From NCBI GenBank assembly GCA_023213235.1, contig CP096137.1, positions 2,404,908 to 2,468,907 on the forward strand: a stretch of DNA of 64,000 nucleotides, read 5' to 3'. The translations under genes and the position numbers were made by a program. The DNA is from Elusimicrobiota bacterium. Its GTDB lineage: Bacteria > Elusimicrobiota > Elusimicrobia > UBA1565 > UBA9628. Within the stretch, counting starts at the first letter, position 1. Every line of letters starts with the position of its first letter. Of the stretch, positions 28,849 through 37,169 are shown piece after piece. The notes below the pieces were generated by a model. It had not been told where the DNA came from and made no database searches. It saw only the letters and a program-made list of their open reading frames with translations.

Positions 28849-29678
28849 TTGAAGCTCCGCACCCGGCATCTACTGATTGCTTTTTTGTTTGGCTTGGCCA
28901 CCCCACACGCCATAGCCTCACAGTTTTCTGCCGACACAGTGTCAATAAGCACATTGAACGCCCGGGAAGGATCATCAGGAGTTATTATTTCATCTTCACT
29001 TTATTTATCCACTAATAACAGTATGAACCTCAGTGGCGCCTCCGGAGCAGTTCTATCAGCTTCGAGTGTAACTGCTTCATCCTTTTGGGGCCGAGGGGGG
29101 CATTATCAAATGTGAATAACTCGGTGTTATTCGCAACTCAAACATTCTCTGGAGCCAACACATTCACATCAAGCTTTAGCATCCGAAGCAACGGCCGATT
29201 GATCGCGCTGTCAACAAGCAGCAACACAAGCAATTTGACCCTCAATGCGGATGGCACCATCACTTTCTTCCCGGAATTGCATAACTCATCTCACACAGTA
29301 GTTCCGTCATGGAGCACTACAAACACTTCGCTTGGAATCTGCGTGTATGGTTCGACCGTAACCATATTGACCACCGGCGGGGACGTAGAGGTATCGTTTA
29401 CCGGAGCCGTGGACTTGGCGAATGCACTTGTTGGAGTAAAATTGAGCGTCCTCCAGGACGCCCAGTTCCCGCCGGGGCTCAATTCAACTACAGGTATCGC
29501 TCGCGCTGTGAGACCTAATGCCTATGGAACACAAGCTTGTTTCAGCTACCTTTTCAGCAATGTGAGCGCAGGGGTGCATTCGTACTGTCTTACATCTGCT
29601 TTAGTTGGTACCGGCTCAGTTGATATTCTAAACGATGCGAGCACTGCCAACATATTTTATGTGAAGGAACTCAAATGA
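28849..29678 (+). CDS. Exported fibre-like paralogue 3, one frameshift
   Basis: The third paralogue. The start is either TTG at 28849, with AAGGAG 12 bases before it, or ATG at 28828 inside the previous gene. The leader (HLLIAFLFGLATPHAIA) is followed by SMNLSGASGAVLSASSVTASS, TFSGANTFTSSFSIRSNG, NLTLNADGTITFFPELHN, TSLGICVYGSTVTILTTGG, VLQDAQFPPGLNS, GVHSYCLTSALVG and the C-terminus NIFYVKELK. The frame breaks near 29097 in GGGGGG, and one added G gives SFWGRGGALSNVNNSV. Its GxC and HSYC cysteines match the other two paralogues. Confidence 0.62.
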
Positions 29679-29713
29679 GCTTGCCGGCAAAATTAATGCG
29701 TTCGGAGATTTAG

Positions 29714-30081
29714 ATGAAAAACGTGATCGTTGTACTCGCTTTGTCTTTCGCCACCCGCACAACGGCGTTCGGGCGCGAGGTTAAGTTTGAGAAAAAGTTA
29801 ACCCGGGCGAGCTTCAATCGCAACTGATCGCCGCCGGATTTAAGATCAACTACATCGAATGCTCAGGCACGCGTTGCAAGATTGTTCTACCCGACTCCGA
29901 AAATAAGAATCCGATGGGACTTGTTCAAAAATATATTTACGAGGATCCGGCTGAGATTCGCATAAAGAAGATCGGAGAAATGCGTATTTTGATTGACAAG
30001 TGGGATTCCGGGACAATCTCCCCTGAAGAAAAAGACCTCCTGATAAAAAACGTGCTAAAGATGGTGTTGGGGCCCAAATGA
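29714..30081 (+). CDS. Small exported protein of unknown function, one frameshift
   Basis: After repair this is about 122 residues: signal peptide KNVIVVLALSFATRTTAFG, then FEKKLT, then ELQSQLIAAGFKINYIECSG, CKIVLPDSENKNPMGLV, EDPAEIRIKKIGEMRILIDKW and ISPEEKDLLIKNVLKMVLG. The frame breaks near 29806 in CCCGGGCG, and one added G (LTRGELQ) or C (LTPGELQ) restores it. A GGAG lies seven bases before the ATG. Its stop overlaps the next gene's ATG as ATGA. Codon use matches the island. No family is recognised. Confidence 0.55.
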
Positions 30082-30836
30082 TTCTCAACGCAGTCTCATT
30101 AGGTATTTGTTTTGCAGGATTTACGGCTGCAGCGCCGTTCACCGTCGACATTTCGACGCTGTACGTCAATGGCGGCCAAGTCGGGATTGCGACTGCGGCT
30201 CCACAAGCTACGCTCGATGTTAATGGTTCGGCACAATTCGGCTCTGGAGTGACCAAATCCACATTCACGTCCTCTGGTCTTCTTAGGCTGACTACATCTG
30301 GGATTCAATGGGCCGACGGAACGACCAGCACGACCGCAACTGGAGGAGGCGGGGGCGGATCCGGAGACATGACTACGGCCGGAAACAATAGCGTTACGGG
30401 CTCGATCTCCATGACGTCACAATCGTCCTTTACGGTCAGCATACCAGCACGATCAAGCGGTTCGTTCAGCCTCAACCAAATCACGCAAAAAGGGCTCGTT
30501 TCGGGATTTGTGGTCTTCGCGTCTACAGGAGGAGTCGTCACGATTCAAAACTCGCTGAACGTCTCGAGCATTACTCGGATCAGCACCGGCTACTATGGCG
30601 TGAACTGGGCGCAGCCGATGGTGACGACCGATTATCCTTGCTCGGGCATGGCAACGTCCGATCCCGGAAACCTGGGGAACAGCATAGTCGTCCAGTCGCA
30701 AACGGCGGGCGACCTCGAAATGAGGAGAACACAATACCGTTTCAGGACGTATTACACGTCGCCAGACACGGTCAACAGCCCTGATCGCGTGACCCTCATC
30801 TGCTACGGAGGAGCCGAGGCCGCCAGTCTTCGTTGA
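30078..30836 (+). CDS. Exported tail-fibre-like protein
   Basis: A 252-residue exported protein with a short leader (SLGICFAGFTAAA). The next part, DISTLYVNGGQVGIATAAPQATLDVNGSAQFG, has the Asn-Gly-rich pattern often seen in phage tail-fibre and S74-type proteins, but the S74 peptidase domain is not seen. A Gly-rich spacer (TGGGGGGSGD) divides it from a Ser-rich beta region and a C-terminal domain with YYGVNWAQPMVTTDYPCSG and RVTLICYGGAEA. Base composition is intermediate between the island and its G+C-rich surroundings. It is coupled to the upstream small exported protein by ATGA. Confidence 0.6.
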   Translation: MILNAVSLGICFAGFTAAAPFTVDISTLYVNGGQVGIATAAPQATLDVNGSAQFGSGVTKSTFTSSGLLRLTTSGIQWADGTTSTTATGGGGGGSGDMTTAGNNSVTGSISMTSQSSFTVSIPARSSGSFSLNQITQKGLVSGFVVFASTGGVVTIQNSLNVSSITRISTGYYGVNWAQPMVTTDYPCSGMATSDPGNLGNSIVVQSQTAGDLEMRRTQYRFRTYYTSPDTVNSPDRVTLICYGGAEAASLR

Positions 30837-30871
30837 ACGGGCAGAGTCGGCTTAATCGTCGATAAATCGGC

Positions 30872-30877
30872 TAGAAT
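30872..30877 (+). promoter_or_regulatory. -10 element (TAGAAT) of the peptide-binding-protein operon
   Basis: AATCGGCTAGAATACGG is identical to the copy at 25224. The hexamer ends seven bases before the GTG at 30885, predicting a leaderless transcript for the operon 30885-38051. Confidence 0.6.
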
Positions 30878-30884
30878 ACGGACC

Positions 30885-32609
30885 GTGACGCGCCTCGCGC
30901 TCGCCGTCCTGCTGGCCCTCACCGCGCTCCCCGCGCGCGCCTCCACCGATCCGCTGACGCTCGACTACGATCTGGCCGCCGACGTCGACACCCTCGACCC
31001 GCACTGGGGCTACGACGCCGTCTCCCTCTTCGTCGTCGACCAGGTCTACGAGACCTTGATCGACTTCCAGGGCGAGTCCCTCGACTCCTACGAGCCGCGC
31101 CTGGCGACCGTCGTCCCGAGCCTGCAGAACGGTTTTCTCTCGAAGGACGGCCTGACCTACGCCTTCCCGCTGCGCTCCGGCGTGAAGTTCCACGACGGAA
31201 CGGTCATGACGGCGGAGGACGTGAAGTACTCGCTGATGCGCTTCCTCCTGCTCGACCGCGACGGCGGGCCCTCGGGCCTGCTCAGCGAGGCCTTCCTCGG
31301 CGTGCGCAGCGCCAAGGACCTGCCGCCGGCCGAGGTCTTCGCGCGCGCCGACAAGGCGATCTCCATCGAGGGCGGCGCCCTCGTGCTGCGCCTCAACAAG
31401 CCGTTCGCGCCGCTGCTGAGCATCCTGGCCAACTTCGCTCACGTCGTGTCCCGGAACGCGGTGATCAACTCCGGCGGCTGGGACGGCAAGGCCGCGACCT
31501 GGGTCTCGCGCCGGAACCCGCCGAAGGAGCTCTCCGCGCTTTTCGCCAAGGCCAACGGGACGGGCCCGTTCGTCCTGGAAGCCTGGGACAAGGCCGCGCA
31601 CCGCGTCCGGCTCGTGCGCAACGAGAACTACTGGCGCAAGCCCTCGGTGCTCGCGCGCGTGAACCTGCTCACGGTGTCGAACTCGCTCGAGCGGCGCAAG
31701 CGCCTGGCGGCGGGCGAGAGCGACGTCGCGTTCGTCGAGCGGCGCTACCTGGACCAGTTCGAGGGGATGACGGGCGTGTCCGTCATCGACGGCCTGCCGG
31801 CGCTGGAGTCCCAGAACGTCGTGCTCTTCAACTTCGGCGTGAACCCGGCGGAGAACCCCTGGATCGGCTCCGGGAAACTGGGCGACGGAGTCCCGCCGGA
31901 CTTCTTCACCGATCTCGAGATCCGCAAGGCCTTCGCCCTCTCCTTCGACTACGCCGCTTTCATAAAGGAAGGCTACCGCGGCAAGGCCATCCAGTCGCGC
32001 GGACCGATCACGGCCGTGCTGTTCGGCTACAACGCGAAGCTCAAGCCGTGGCCGTTCTCGCTCGCGCAGGCCGAGGCGGCGTTCAAGCGGGCGCGCAACG
32101 GCGAGGTCTGGGAAAAGGGCTTCGCGCTCGCGGTCGCCTACACGGAGGGGAACTCCGAGCGGCGCATCGCCTGCCGCCTGCTCAAGGAAGGCGTCGAGAA
32201 GGTCAACCCCAAGTTCCGCGTCGAGTGCCGCGCGCTGCCGGAGTCGAAGCTGCTCGACGAAATGCGGGCCCGCAAGCTCCCGGCGTTCGTGTACCGCTGG
32301 ATCATGGACTATCCGGACCCGCACAACTCGGTGGAGCCCTTCCTGCACTCGAAGGGGTACTTCGCGAACTCGCTTGGATTCTCCAACCCGCGCGCCGACC
32401 AGATGATCGAGAGCGCCGAGTTCGAGCTCGATCCGGCGAAGCGGCGATTTCTCTATTATGAGCTGCAGGCCATGTCGATCTACGACGCGCCGGCGATCTT
32501 CACGGCCGACAGCTACAACGTCGTCGTGAGGCGCTCGAAGGTGCTGACGTGGCTGTACCACCCGATCCAGCCGTTCGGAACTTTGTACGAGGTCACCAAA
32601 CTCCCATGA
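30885..32609 (+). CDS. Peptide ABC transporter substrate-binding protein 1 (SBP family 5)
   Basis: A 574-residue periplasmic binding protein. The signal peptide TRLALAVLLALTALPARAS lacks a lipobox. Family 5 hallmarks are ADVDTLDPHWGYD near residue 30, GLTYAFPLRSGVKFHDG near residue 90, MTAEDVKYSLMRFL, GTGPFVLEAWDK near residue 225, DLEIRKAFALSFDY and the C-terminal AFVYRWIMDYPDPHNSVEPF. It starts at a GTG seven bases after TAGAAT, and its stop overlaps the ATG of binding protein 2 (ATGA). It is the most divergent of the three binding proteins here. The ligand is likely a peptide but cannot be read from sequence. Confidence 0.9.
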   Translation: MTRLALAVLLALTALPARASTDPLTLDYDLAADVDTLDPHWGYDAVSLFVVDQVYETLIDFQGESLDSYEPRLATVVPSLQNGFLSKDGLTYAFPLRSGVKFHDGTVMTAEDVKYSLMRFLLLDRDGGPSGLLSEAFLGVRSAKDLPPAEVFARADKAISIEGGALVLRLNKPFAPLLSILANFAHVVSRNAVINSGGWDGKAATWVSRRNPPKELSALFAKANGTGPFVLEAWDKAAHRVRLVRNENYWRKPSVLARVNLLTVSNSLERRKRLAAGESDVAFVERRYLDQFEGMTGVSVIDGLPALESQNVVLFNFGVNPAENPWIGSGKLGDGVPPDFFTDLEIRKAFALSFDYAAFIKEGYRGKAIQSRGPITAVLFGYNAKLKPWPFSLAQAEAAFKRARNGEVWEKGFALAVAYTEGNSERRIACRLLKEGVEKVNPKFRVECRALPESKLLDEMRARKLPAFVYRWIMDYPDPHNSVEPFLHSKGYFANSLGFSNPRADQMIESAEFELDPAKRRFLYYELQAMSIYDAPAIFTADSYNVVVRRSKVLTWLYHPIQPFGTLYEVTKLP

Positions 32610-34361
32610 TGAGATCATTCCTGGCACTGCTGCTCGCGCTGTCCCCGCTGTCATCCGCGGCCCAGATCAAGAATCCCGACACGTTCGTCTACGCGACGAT
32701 CGGCGACCCGGAGAGCTTCGACCCGGCGTGGTCGTACGACACGGCCAGCCACAACATCCTGGCCAACGTCTACGAGTACCTGCTCTCGTTCAAGGGCGGG
32801 GGACCAAGCTCAAGGACCTCGAGCCGATGCTCGCGACGAAGGTGCCGTCGAAGGCCAACGGACTGATCTCGGCGGACGGGCTCACGTACCGGTTCCCGAT
32901 CCGCAAAGGCGTGAAGTTCCACGACGGCTCGGTCCTGACGCCGGAGGACGTGCGCTACTCGTTCCTGCGCTTCATGCTGCTCGACCGCGACGCGGGTCCC
33001 TCGTCTTTGCTGCTCGAGCCGATCTTGGGCGTGCCGTCGACGCGCGAGAAGGGCAAGCTCATCGACGGGATAGTCGAGAAGGCCTTCGCCGCGGTGACGG
33101 TCGACGGCGACGCGGTGGTGATCAAGATACCCAAGCCGTTCGCCCCGTTCCTGACGGTGCTCGCCGGCCACGGCGAGGTGCTCAACAAGGCCTGGTGCGC
33201 GAAGAACAAGCAGTGGGACGGCGCCCCCGAGACGGCCGCCAAGTTCAACAACCCCAAGCGCGACGACACCCTCGGCATGGACCGGGTTAATGGTACCGGG
33301 GCTTTCAAGCTGGAGCGCTACGACAAGAGTCAGAAGCAGACGAGCCTCTCCCGCCACGACGCGTACTGGCGCGGGCCCGCGAAGCTCAAGGGCGTCATCA
33401 TCAAGGTCATCGACGAGTTCGCGACGCGCAAGCTGATGCTCGGCGCCGGCGACGCGGACAGCGTGTACGGACCGCAGATGTTCTTCCCGCAGCTGCAGAA
33501 CATGCCGGGCGTCCAGCTCATCGACGAGCTCGACACGCTCGACGTGAGCAGCGCGCTGTTCTTCGCGTTCAACATCAACGGCGTCGGCAACCAGAACCTC
33601 GGCTCCGGGAAGCTCGACGGACAGGGCATCCCGCCGGACTTCTTCGCCGACAAGGACGTGCGAAAGGCGTTCGCGTTCTCGATCGACCGCGACGCCTACG
33701 TCAAGGACATCCAGCGCGGGAAGGGCCGCCCGGCGAACAGCTTCATCCCGACCGGCCTGCTCGGCTACCGCTCGCAGGGCAGCCCCTACAAGTTCGACCC
33801 GAAGAAGGCCGAGGAGCACTTCAAGAAGGCGTGGGGGGCAAGGTCTGGGAGAACGGCTTCAAGCTCTCGATCATCTACAACACGGGCTCCGCACCCGCGC
33901 AGGTGATCTGCCAGATGATCAAGCGCAACGTCGAGGCCGTCAACCCGAAGTTCAAGGTCGACGTGCGCGTGCTGCAGTGGTCGTCGTTCCTGGAGCAGAA
34001 GCAGGCCGGCAAGCTGCCGATCTTCACGGGCGCATGGGCGGCGGACTACCCCGACCCCCACAACTTCGCGTTCCCGATCCTGCACTCGGCGGGGTACTTC
34101 CCGACGGGCCAGCGCTTCAAGAACGACAAGATCGACGCCCTCATCGACAAGGCCGTCCGAGAGCTCGACGACGCCAAGCGGGCCAAGATGTACGCCGAGC
34201 TGCACAAGCTGTGGGACGAGGAGGTCCCGAGCTTCGTGATCGCGGAGGGGTACCGGTACCGCGCGCAAAGGACGTGGGTCAAAGGGTTCACCTTCAAGCC
34301 GACCTTTCCCGACATGCCCTACGGCGGCTACTATTACGACCTATATAAGGACGCGAGATGA
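32606..34361 (+). CDS. Peptide ABC transporter substrate-binding protein 2, two frameshifts
   Basis: A repaired product of about 585 residues. The signal peptide is MMRSFLALLLALSPLSSAAQ, followed by IGDPESFDPAWSYDTASHN, TYRFPIRKGVKFHDGSVLTPEDV, NGTGAFKLERYDKS, DKDVRKAFAFSIDRDAYV and WAADYPDPHNFAFPILHSAG. Frames break near 32800 (GGGGG, repaired FKGGGTKLKDLEPML) and 33837 (GGGGGG, repaired AWGGKVWENGFKLS). Both are cured by one G. It is coupled to binding protein 1 by ATGA. It is close in sequence to binding protein 3, so these two look like a duplication. Confidence 0.88.
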
Positions 34362-34365
34362 GTGC

Positions 34366-34371
34366 TAGAAT
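34366..34371 (+). promoter_or_regulatory. -10 element (TAGAAT) before binding protein 3
   Basis: TGC-TAGAAT ends seven bases before the ATG at 34379. It would give binding protein 3 and the permeases an internal leaderless transcript. An alternative in-frame ATG at 34358 overlaps the previous stop. Confidence 0.5.
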
Positions 34372-34378
34372 ACGCCCC

Positions 34379-36139
34379 ATGATGAGATCCCTTCTCGCCG
34401 CCCTGCTCGTCGTCGGAAGCGTGCCCTCGCCGGCCGCCGCCCTGCTCGCCGTCAAGAACCCCGGCGTCTACACCTACCTGACGATCTCCGACGCCGACAG
34501 CCTCGACCCGGCGTACTCGTACGACACGGCGTCGCACATGATCATCCTGAACATCTACGAGCCGCTGTTCCAGTTCGACAAGGCGTCGACCGAGAAGCTG
34601 ATCCCGCTGATCGCGACGCAAGTGCCGAGCCGCGAGAACGGCGGCATCTCCCCGGACGGGCGCACGTACACGATCCAGATCCGCAAAGGGATCAAGTTCC
34701 ACGACGGCTCCGAGGTGACCCCCGAGGACGTGAAGTGGTCGATCCAGCGCTTCATCCTGCAGGACCGCGCCGCCGGCCCCTCCTCGCTGCTCATGGAGCC
34801 GCTGCTCGGCTACGCGTCGACGCGCGGCGACGACACGAAGATCCTCCCGACGGTGTGGGCGGACACGCAGAAGGCCGTCAGCACGCAGGGCGACAAGCTG
34901 ATCCTGCGCCTGCCCAAGCCCTACGCGCCGATCCTGACGATCCTCGCTTCGTGGGGCCCCGTGCTGTCGAAGAAGTGGGCCGTCTCCAAGGGCGACTGGG
35001 ACGGGACCGAGGCGACGTGGAAGAAGTACAACAACCCGGCCAAGGAGACCTCGCCCTTCTTCGAGAAGGCGATGGGCTCGGGCCCGTTCAAGCTCGATCG
35101 CTGGGACCGCAAGACCAAGGAGTTCATCCTGGCGCGCCACGAGACGTACTGGCGCGGTCCGGCCAAGCTCAAGAACGTCGTCATCAAGGGCGTCAATGAG
35201 TTCGGCACGCGCAAGCTCATGCTGCAGGCCGGAGACGCCGACGCGATCTACGCGGACCGCCCGCTGCTGACCCAGCTGCAGGGCCTCGAGGGCGTCAAGA
35301 TCATCGACGACCTGCCGACCGTCGAGATGAACCCCGTCGTGTTCTTCACGTACAAGATCAACTCGACCGGCAACTCGTTCCTGGGCTCGGGCCGCATGGA
35401 CGGGAACGGCATCCCGGCGGACTTCTTCGCCGACAAGGACGTGCGCAAGGCGTTCGCGTACTCGTTCGACTACGCGGGCTTCATCTCCGACGTGATGCGG
35501 GGCAAGGGCACGCAGGCGACCGGCGCGATCCCGAAGTCCCTGCCCGGCCACAACCCGAAGGGGAAGAAGTACACGCTCGACAAGAAGAAGGCCGAGGAGC
35601 ACTTCCGCAAGGCCTACGGCGGCAAGCTGTGGGAGACCGGCTTCAAGTTCACGGTCGCCTTCAACACCGGCAACCTGCCGCGCCAGACGGTCTGCCAGAT
35701 CCTCAAGCGCAACATCGAGTCGATCAACCCGAAGTTCAAGATCGACGTGCGCGCCGTCGAGTGGCCGACCTTCCTCGACAGCTACAAGTCGTCCAAGCTG
35801 CCGATCTTCGTGATGGGTTGGAACGCCGACTACCCCGACCCCCACAACTTCGCGTTCCCGCTGCTGCACTCGCAGGGCGACTACCCGACGACGCAGAAGT
35901 TCAAGAACCCCGAGTTCGACCGCCTCGTCGAGGAAGCCAACGGGGAGACGAACATCGCCAAGCGCAAGGTGATCTACGCGAAGCTGCAGGACCTGGCCCA
36001 CGAGGAAGTCCCTCAGCTCTACATCATCGACGCCGTCCGCTACCGCACGCAGCGCGAGTGGGTGAAGGGTTGGTTCCACAACCCGATCTTCCCGGACTCG
36101 CCGTACGGCAGCTACTTCTACTCGATCTCCAAGGACTAA
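34379..36139 (+). CDS. Peptide ABC transporter substrate-binding protein 3 (intact)
   Basis: A 586-residue family 5 binding protein. The signal peptide is MMRSLLAALLVVGSVPSPAAA, followed by ISDADSLDPAYSYDTASHM, TYTIQIRKGIKFHDGSEVTPEDV, GSGPFKLDRWDRKTK, DKDVRKAFAYSFDYAGF and MGWNADYPDPHNFAFPLLH. No lipobox is seen, so it is presumably free in the periplasm. Two starts are possible: ATG 34379, seven bases after TAGAAT, or ATG 34358, overlapping the previous stop. The first is favoured because it begins directly with the signal peptide. The permease gene starts at the base after its stop codon. Confidence 0.92.
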   Translation: MMRSLLAALLVVGSVPSPAAALLAVKNPGVYTYLTISDADSLDPAYSYDTASHMIILNIYEPLFQFDKASTEKLIPLIATQVPSRENGGISPDGRTYTIQIRKGIKFHDGSEVTPEDVKWSIQRFILQDRAAGPSSLLMEPLLGYASTRGDDTKILPTVWADTQKAVSTQGDKLILRLPKPYAPILTILASWGPVLSKKWAVSKGDWDGTEATWKKYNNPAKETSPFFEKAMGSGPFKLDRWDRKTKEFILARHETYWRGPAKLKNVVIKGVNEFGTRKLMLQAGDADAIYADRPLLTQLQGLEGVKIIDDLPTVEMNPVVFFTYKINSTGNSFLGSGRMDGNGIPADFFADKDVRKAFAYSFDYAGFISDVMRGKGTQATGAIPKSLPGHNPKGKKYTLDKKKAEEHFRKAYGGKLWETGFKFTVAFNTGNLPRQTVCQILKRNIESINPKFKIDVRAVEWPTFLDSYKSSKLPIFVMGWNADYPDPHNFAFPLLHSQGDYPTTQKFKNPEFDRLVEEANGETNIAKRKVIYAKLQDLAHEEVPQLYIIDAVRYRTQREWVKGWFHNPIFPDSPYGSYFYSISKD

Positions 36140-37168
36140 ATGCTCAAGTTCTGCCTGAAGCGGCTCGCGTTCCTGCCGCTGGTCATGTTCGGCGTGACCG
36201 CGCTGCTGTTCGCGTGCCTGCAGTTCCTGTCGCCGGAGATGCGCGCGTCGCTCTACATCAAGGATCCGCGCCAGCTCTCCCAGCTCGAGGCCGTCATCGA
36301 GAAGCACGGCCTGCGCAAGCCCGTCTACGTCCAGTACGGGCTGTGGCTCAAGCAGGTGGCGCAGGGAGAGCTCGGCTACTCGGAGACGGCGAAGATGCCC
36401 GTCGCGCAGGCCGTCAGGGCGTTCTTCCCGGCGACCTTCGAGCTGACCTTGATCGCCTTCATCCCGATCATGCTCGTCGGCGTGTACTTCGGCGTGCTGT
36501 CGGCCGTTTATAAGGACAAGCTCGTCGACCACATCTCCCGTTTCGTCGCGATCACGGGCTACTCGCTGCCGAGCTTCGTGCTCGGCCTGCTGCTGCTGAT
36601 GGTGTTCTACGGCAAGCTGCACTGGTTTCCTCCGGGCCGGTACGCTCTCGAAACCGACATGCTCGTCCACGCCGACACGTTCCGCCATTTCACGGGGCTC
36701 CTGACGCTCGACTGCCTGCTCAACGGCCAGTGGACGGCGTTCGTCGACGTGGCCAAGCACATGGTGCTGCCCGCGGCGACCTTGCTCTACATCTCGGTGG
36801 CGCTGCTGCTGCGCATCACGCGCTCCAGCATGCTGGAAGAGCTGTCCAAAGACTACGTGCGCACCGCGCGCGCCAAGGGCCTGCCGGAGCGCGTGATCAT
36901 CCGCAAGCACGCGCTCGCCAACGCGCTCATTCCCGTCGTGACGCTCTCGTCGCTGCTGTTCATCGGCCTGCTCGGCGGCGTCGTCATCACGGAGACCGTG
37001 TTCGACTTCCCGGGCATAGGCCGCTGGGGCGTGCAGGCGGCGCAGCAGCTCGACATTCCCGGCGTCCTCGGCTCGACCTTGCTCGCCGCGTTCCTGTTCG
37101 TGATGGCCAACCTCGTCTCCGACCTGCTCTACGCGGTCGTCGATCCCCGCATCCGGGTGGGGAACTGA
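36140..37168 (+). CDS. dppB: Peptide ABC transporter permease (DppB/OppB type)
   Basis: A 342-residue inner-membrane permease. It begins LKFCLKRLAFLPLVMFGVTALLF, the usual DppB N-terminus, followed by six predicted transmembrane segments. The EAA loop that contacts the ATPase is DYVRTARAKGLPERVIIRKHALANALIPV near residue 235. GGVVITETVFDFPGIGRWG and the final AVVDPRIRVGN are typical of the family. The gene is intact, starts directly after the binding-protein stop and leads into the second permease with one intervening base. It works with DppC and, by inference, the D and F ATPases at 19.7-21.7 kb. Confidence 0.94.
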   Translation: MLKFCLKRLAFLPLVMFGVTALLFACLQFLSPEMRASLYIKDPRQLSQLEAVIEKHGLRKPVYVQYGLWLKQVAQGELGYSETAKMPVAQAVRAFFPATFELTLIAFIPIMLVGVYFGVLSAVYKDKLVDHISRFVAITGYSLPSFVLGLLLLMVFYGKLHWFPPGRYALETDMLVHADTFRHFTGLLTLDCLLNGQWTAFVDVAKHMVLPAATLLYISVALLLRITRSSMLEELSKDYVRTARAKGLPERVIIRKHALANALIPVVTLSSLLFIGLLGGVVITETVFDFPGIGRWGVQAAQQLDIPGVLGSTLLAAFLFVMANLVSDLLYAVVDPRIRVGN

Positions 37169-37169
37169 C

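Larger units (their letters stand above)
25401..30081. other. A+T-richer genomic island
   Basis: From about 25.3 to 30.1 kb the sequence and codon use are clearly richer in A and T than both flanks (for example many AAT, ATT, TTT and ACA codons). It holds a membrane glycosyltransferase-TPR gene, three tandem exported paralogues and a small exported protein, all overlapping or closely spaced. The 30078-30836 gene is intermediate in composition. No integrase, transposase or tRNA flanks it. Similar promoter-leader sequences lie at both edges (25212-25300 and 30858-30945). Confidence 0.7.

Noticed and set aside
25401-30836. Island considered as a prophage remnant because of tail-fibre-like proteins
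   Set aside because: The proteins carry signal peptides, and no capsid, terminase, integrase or lysis gene is present.
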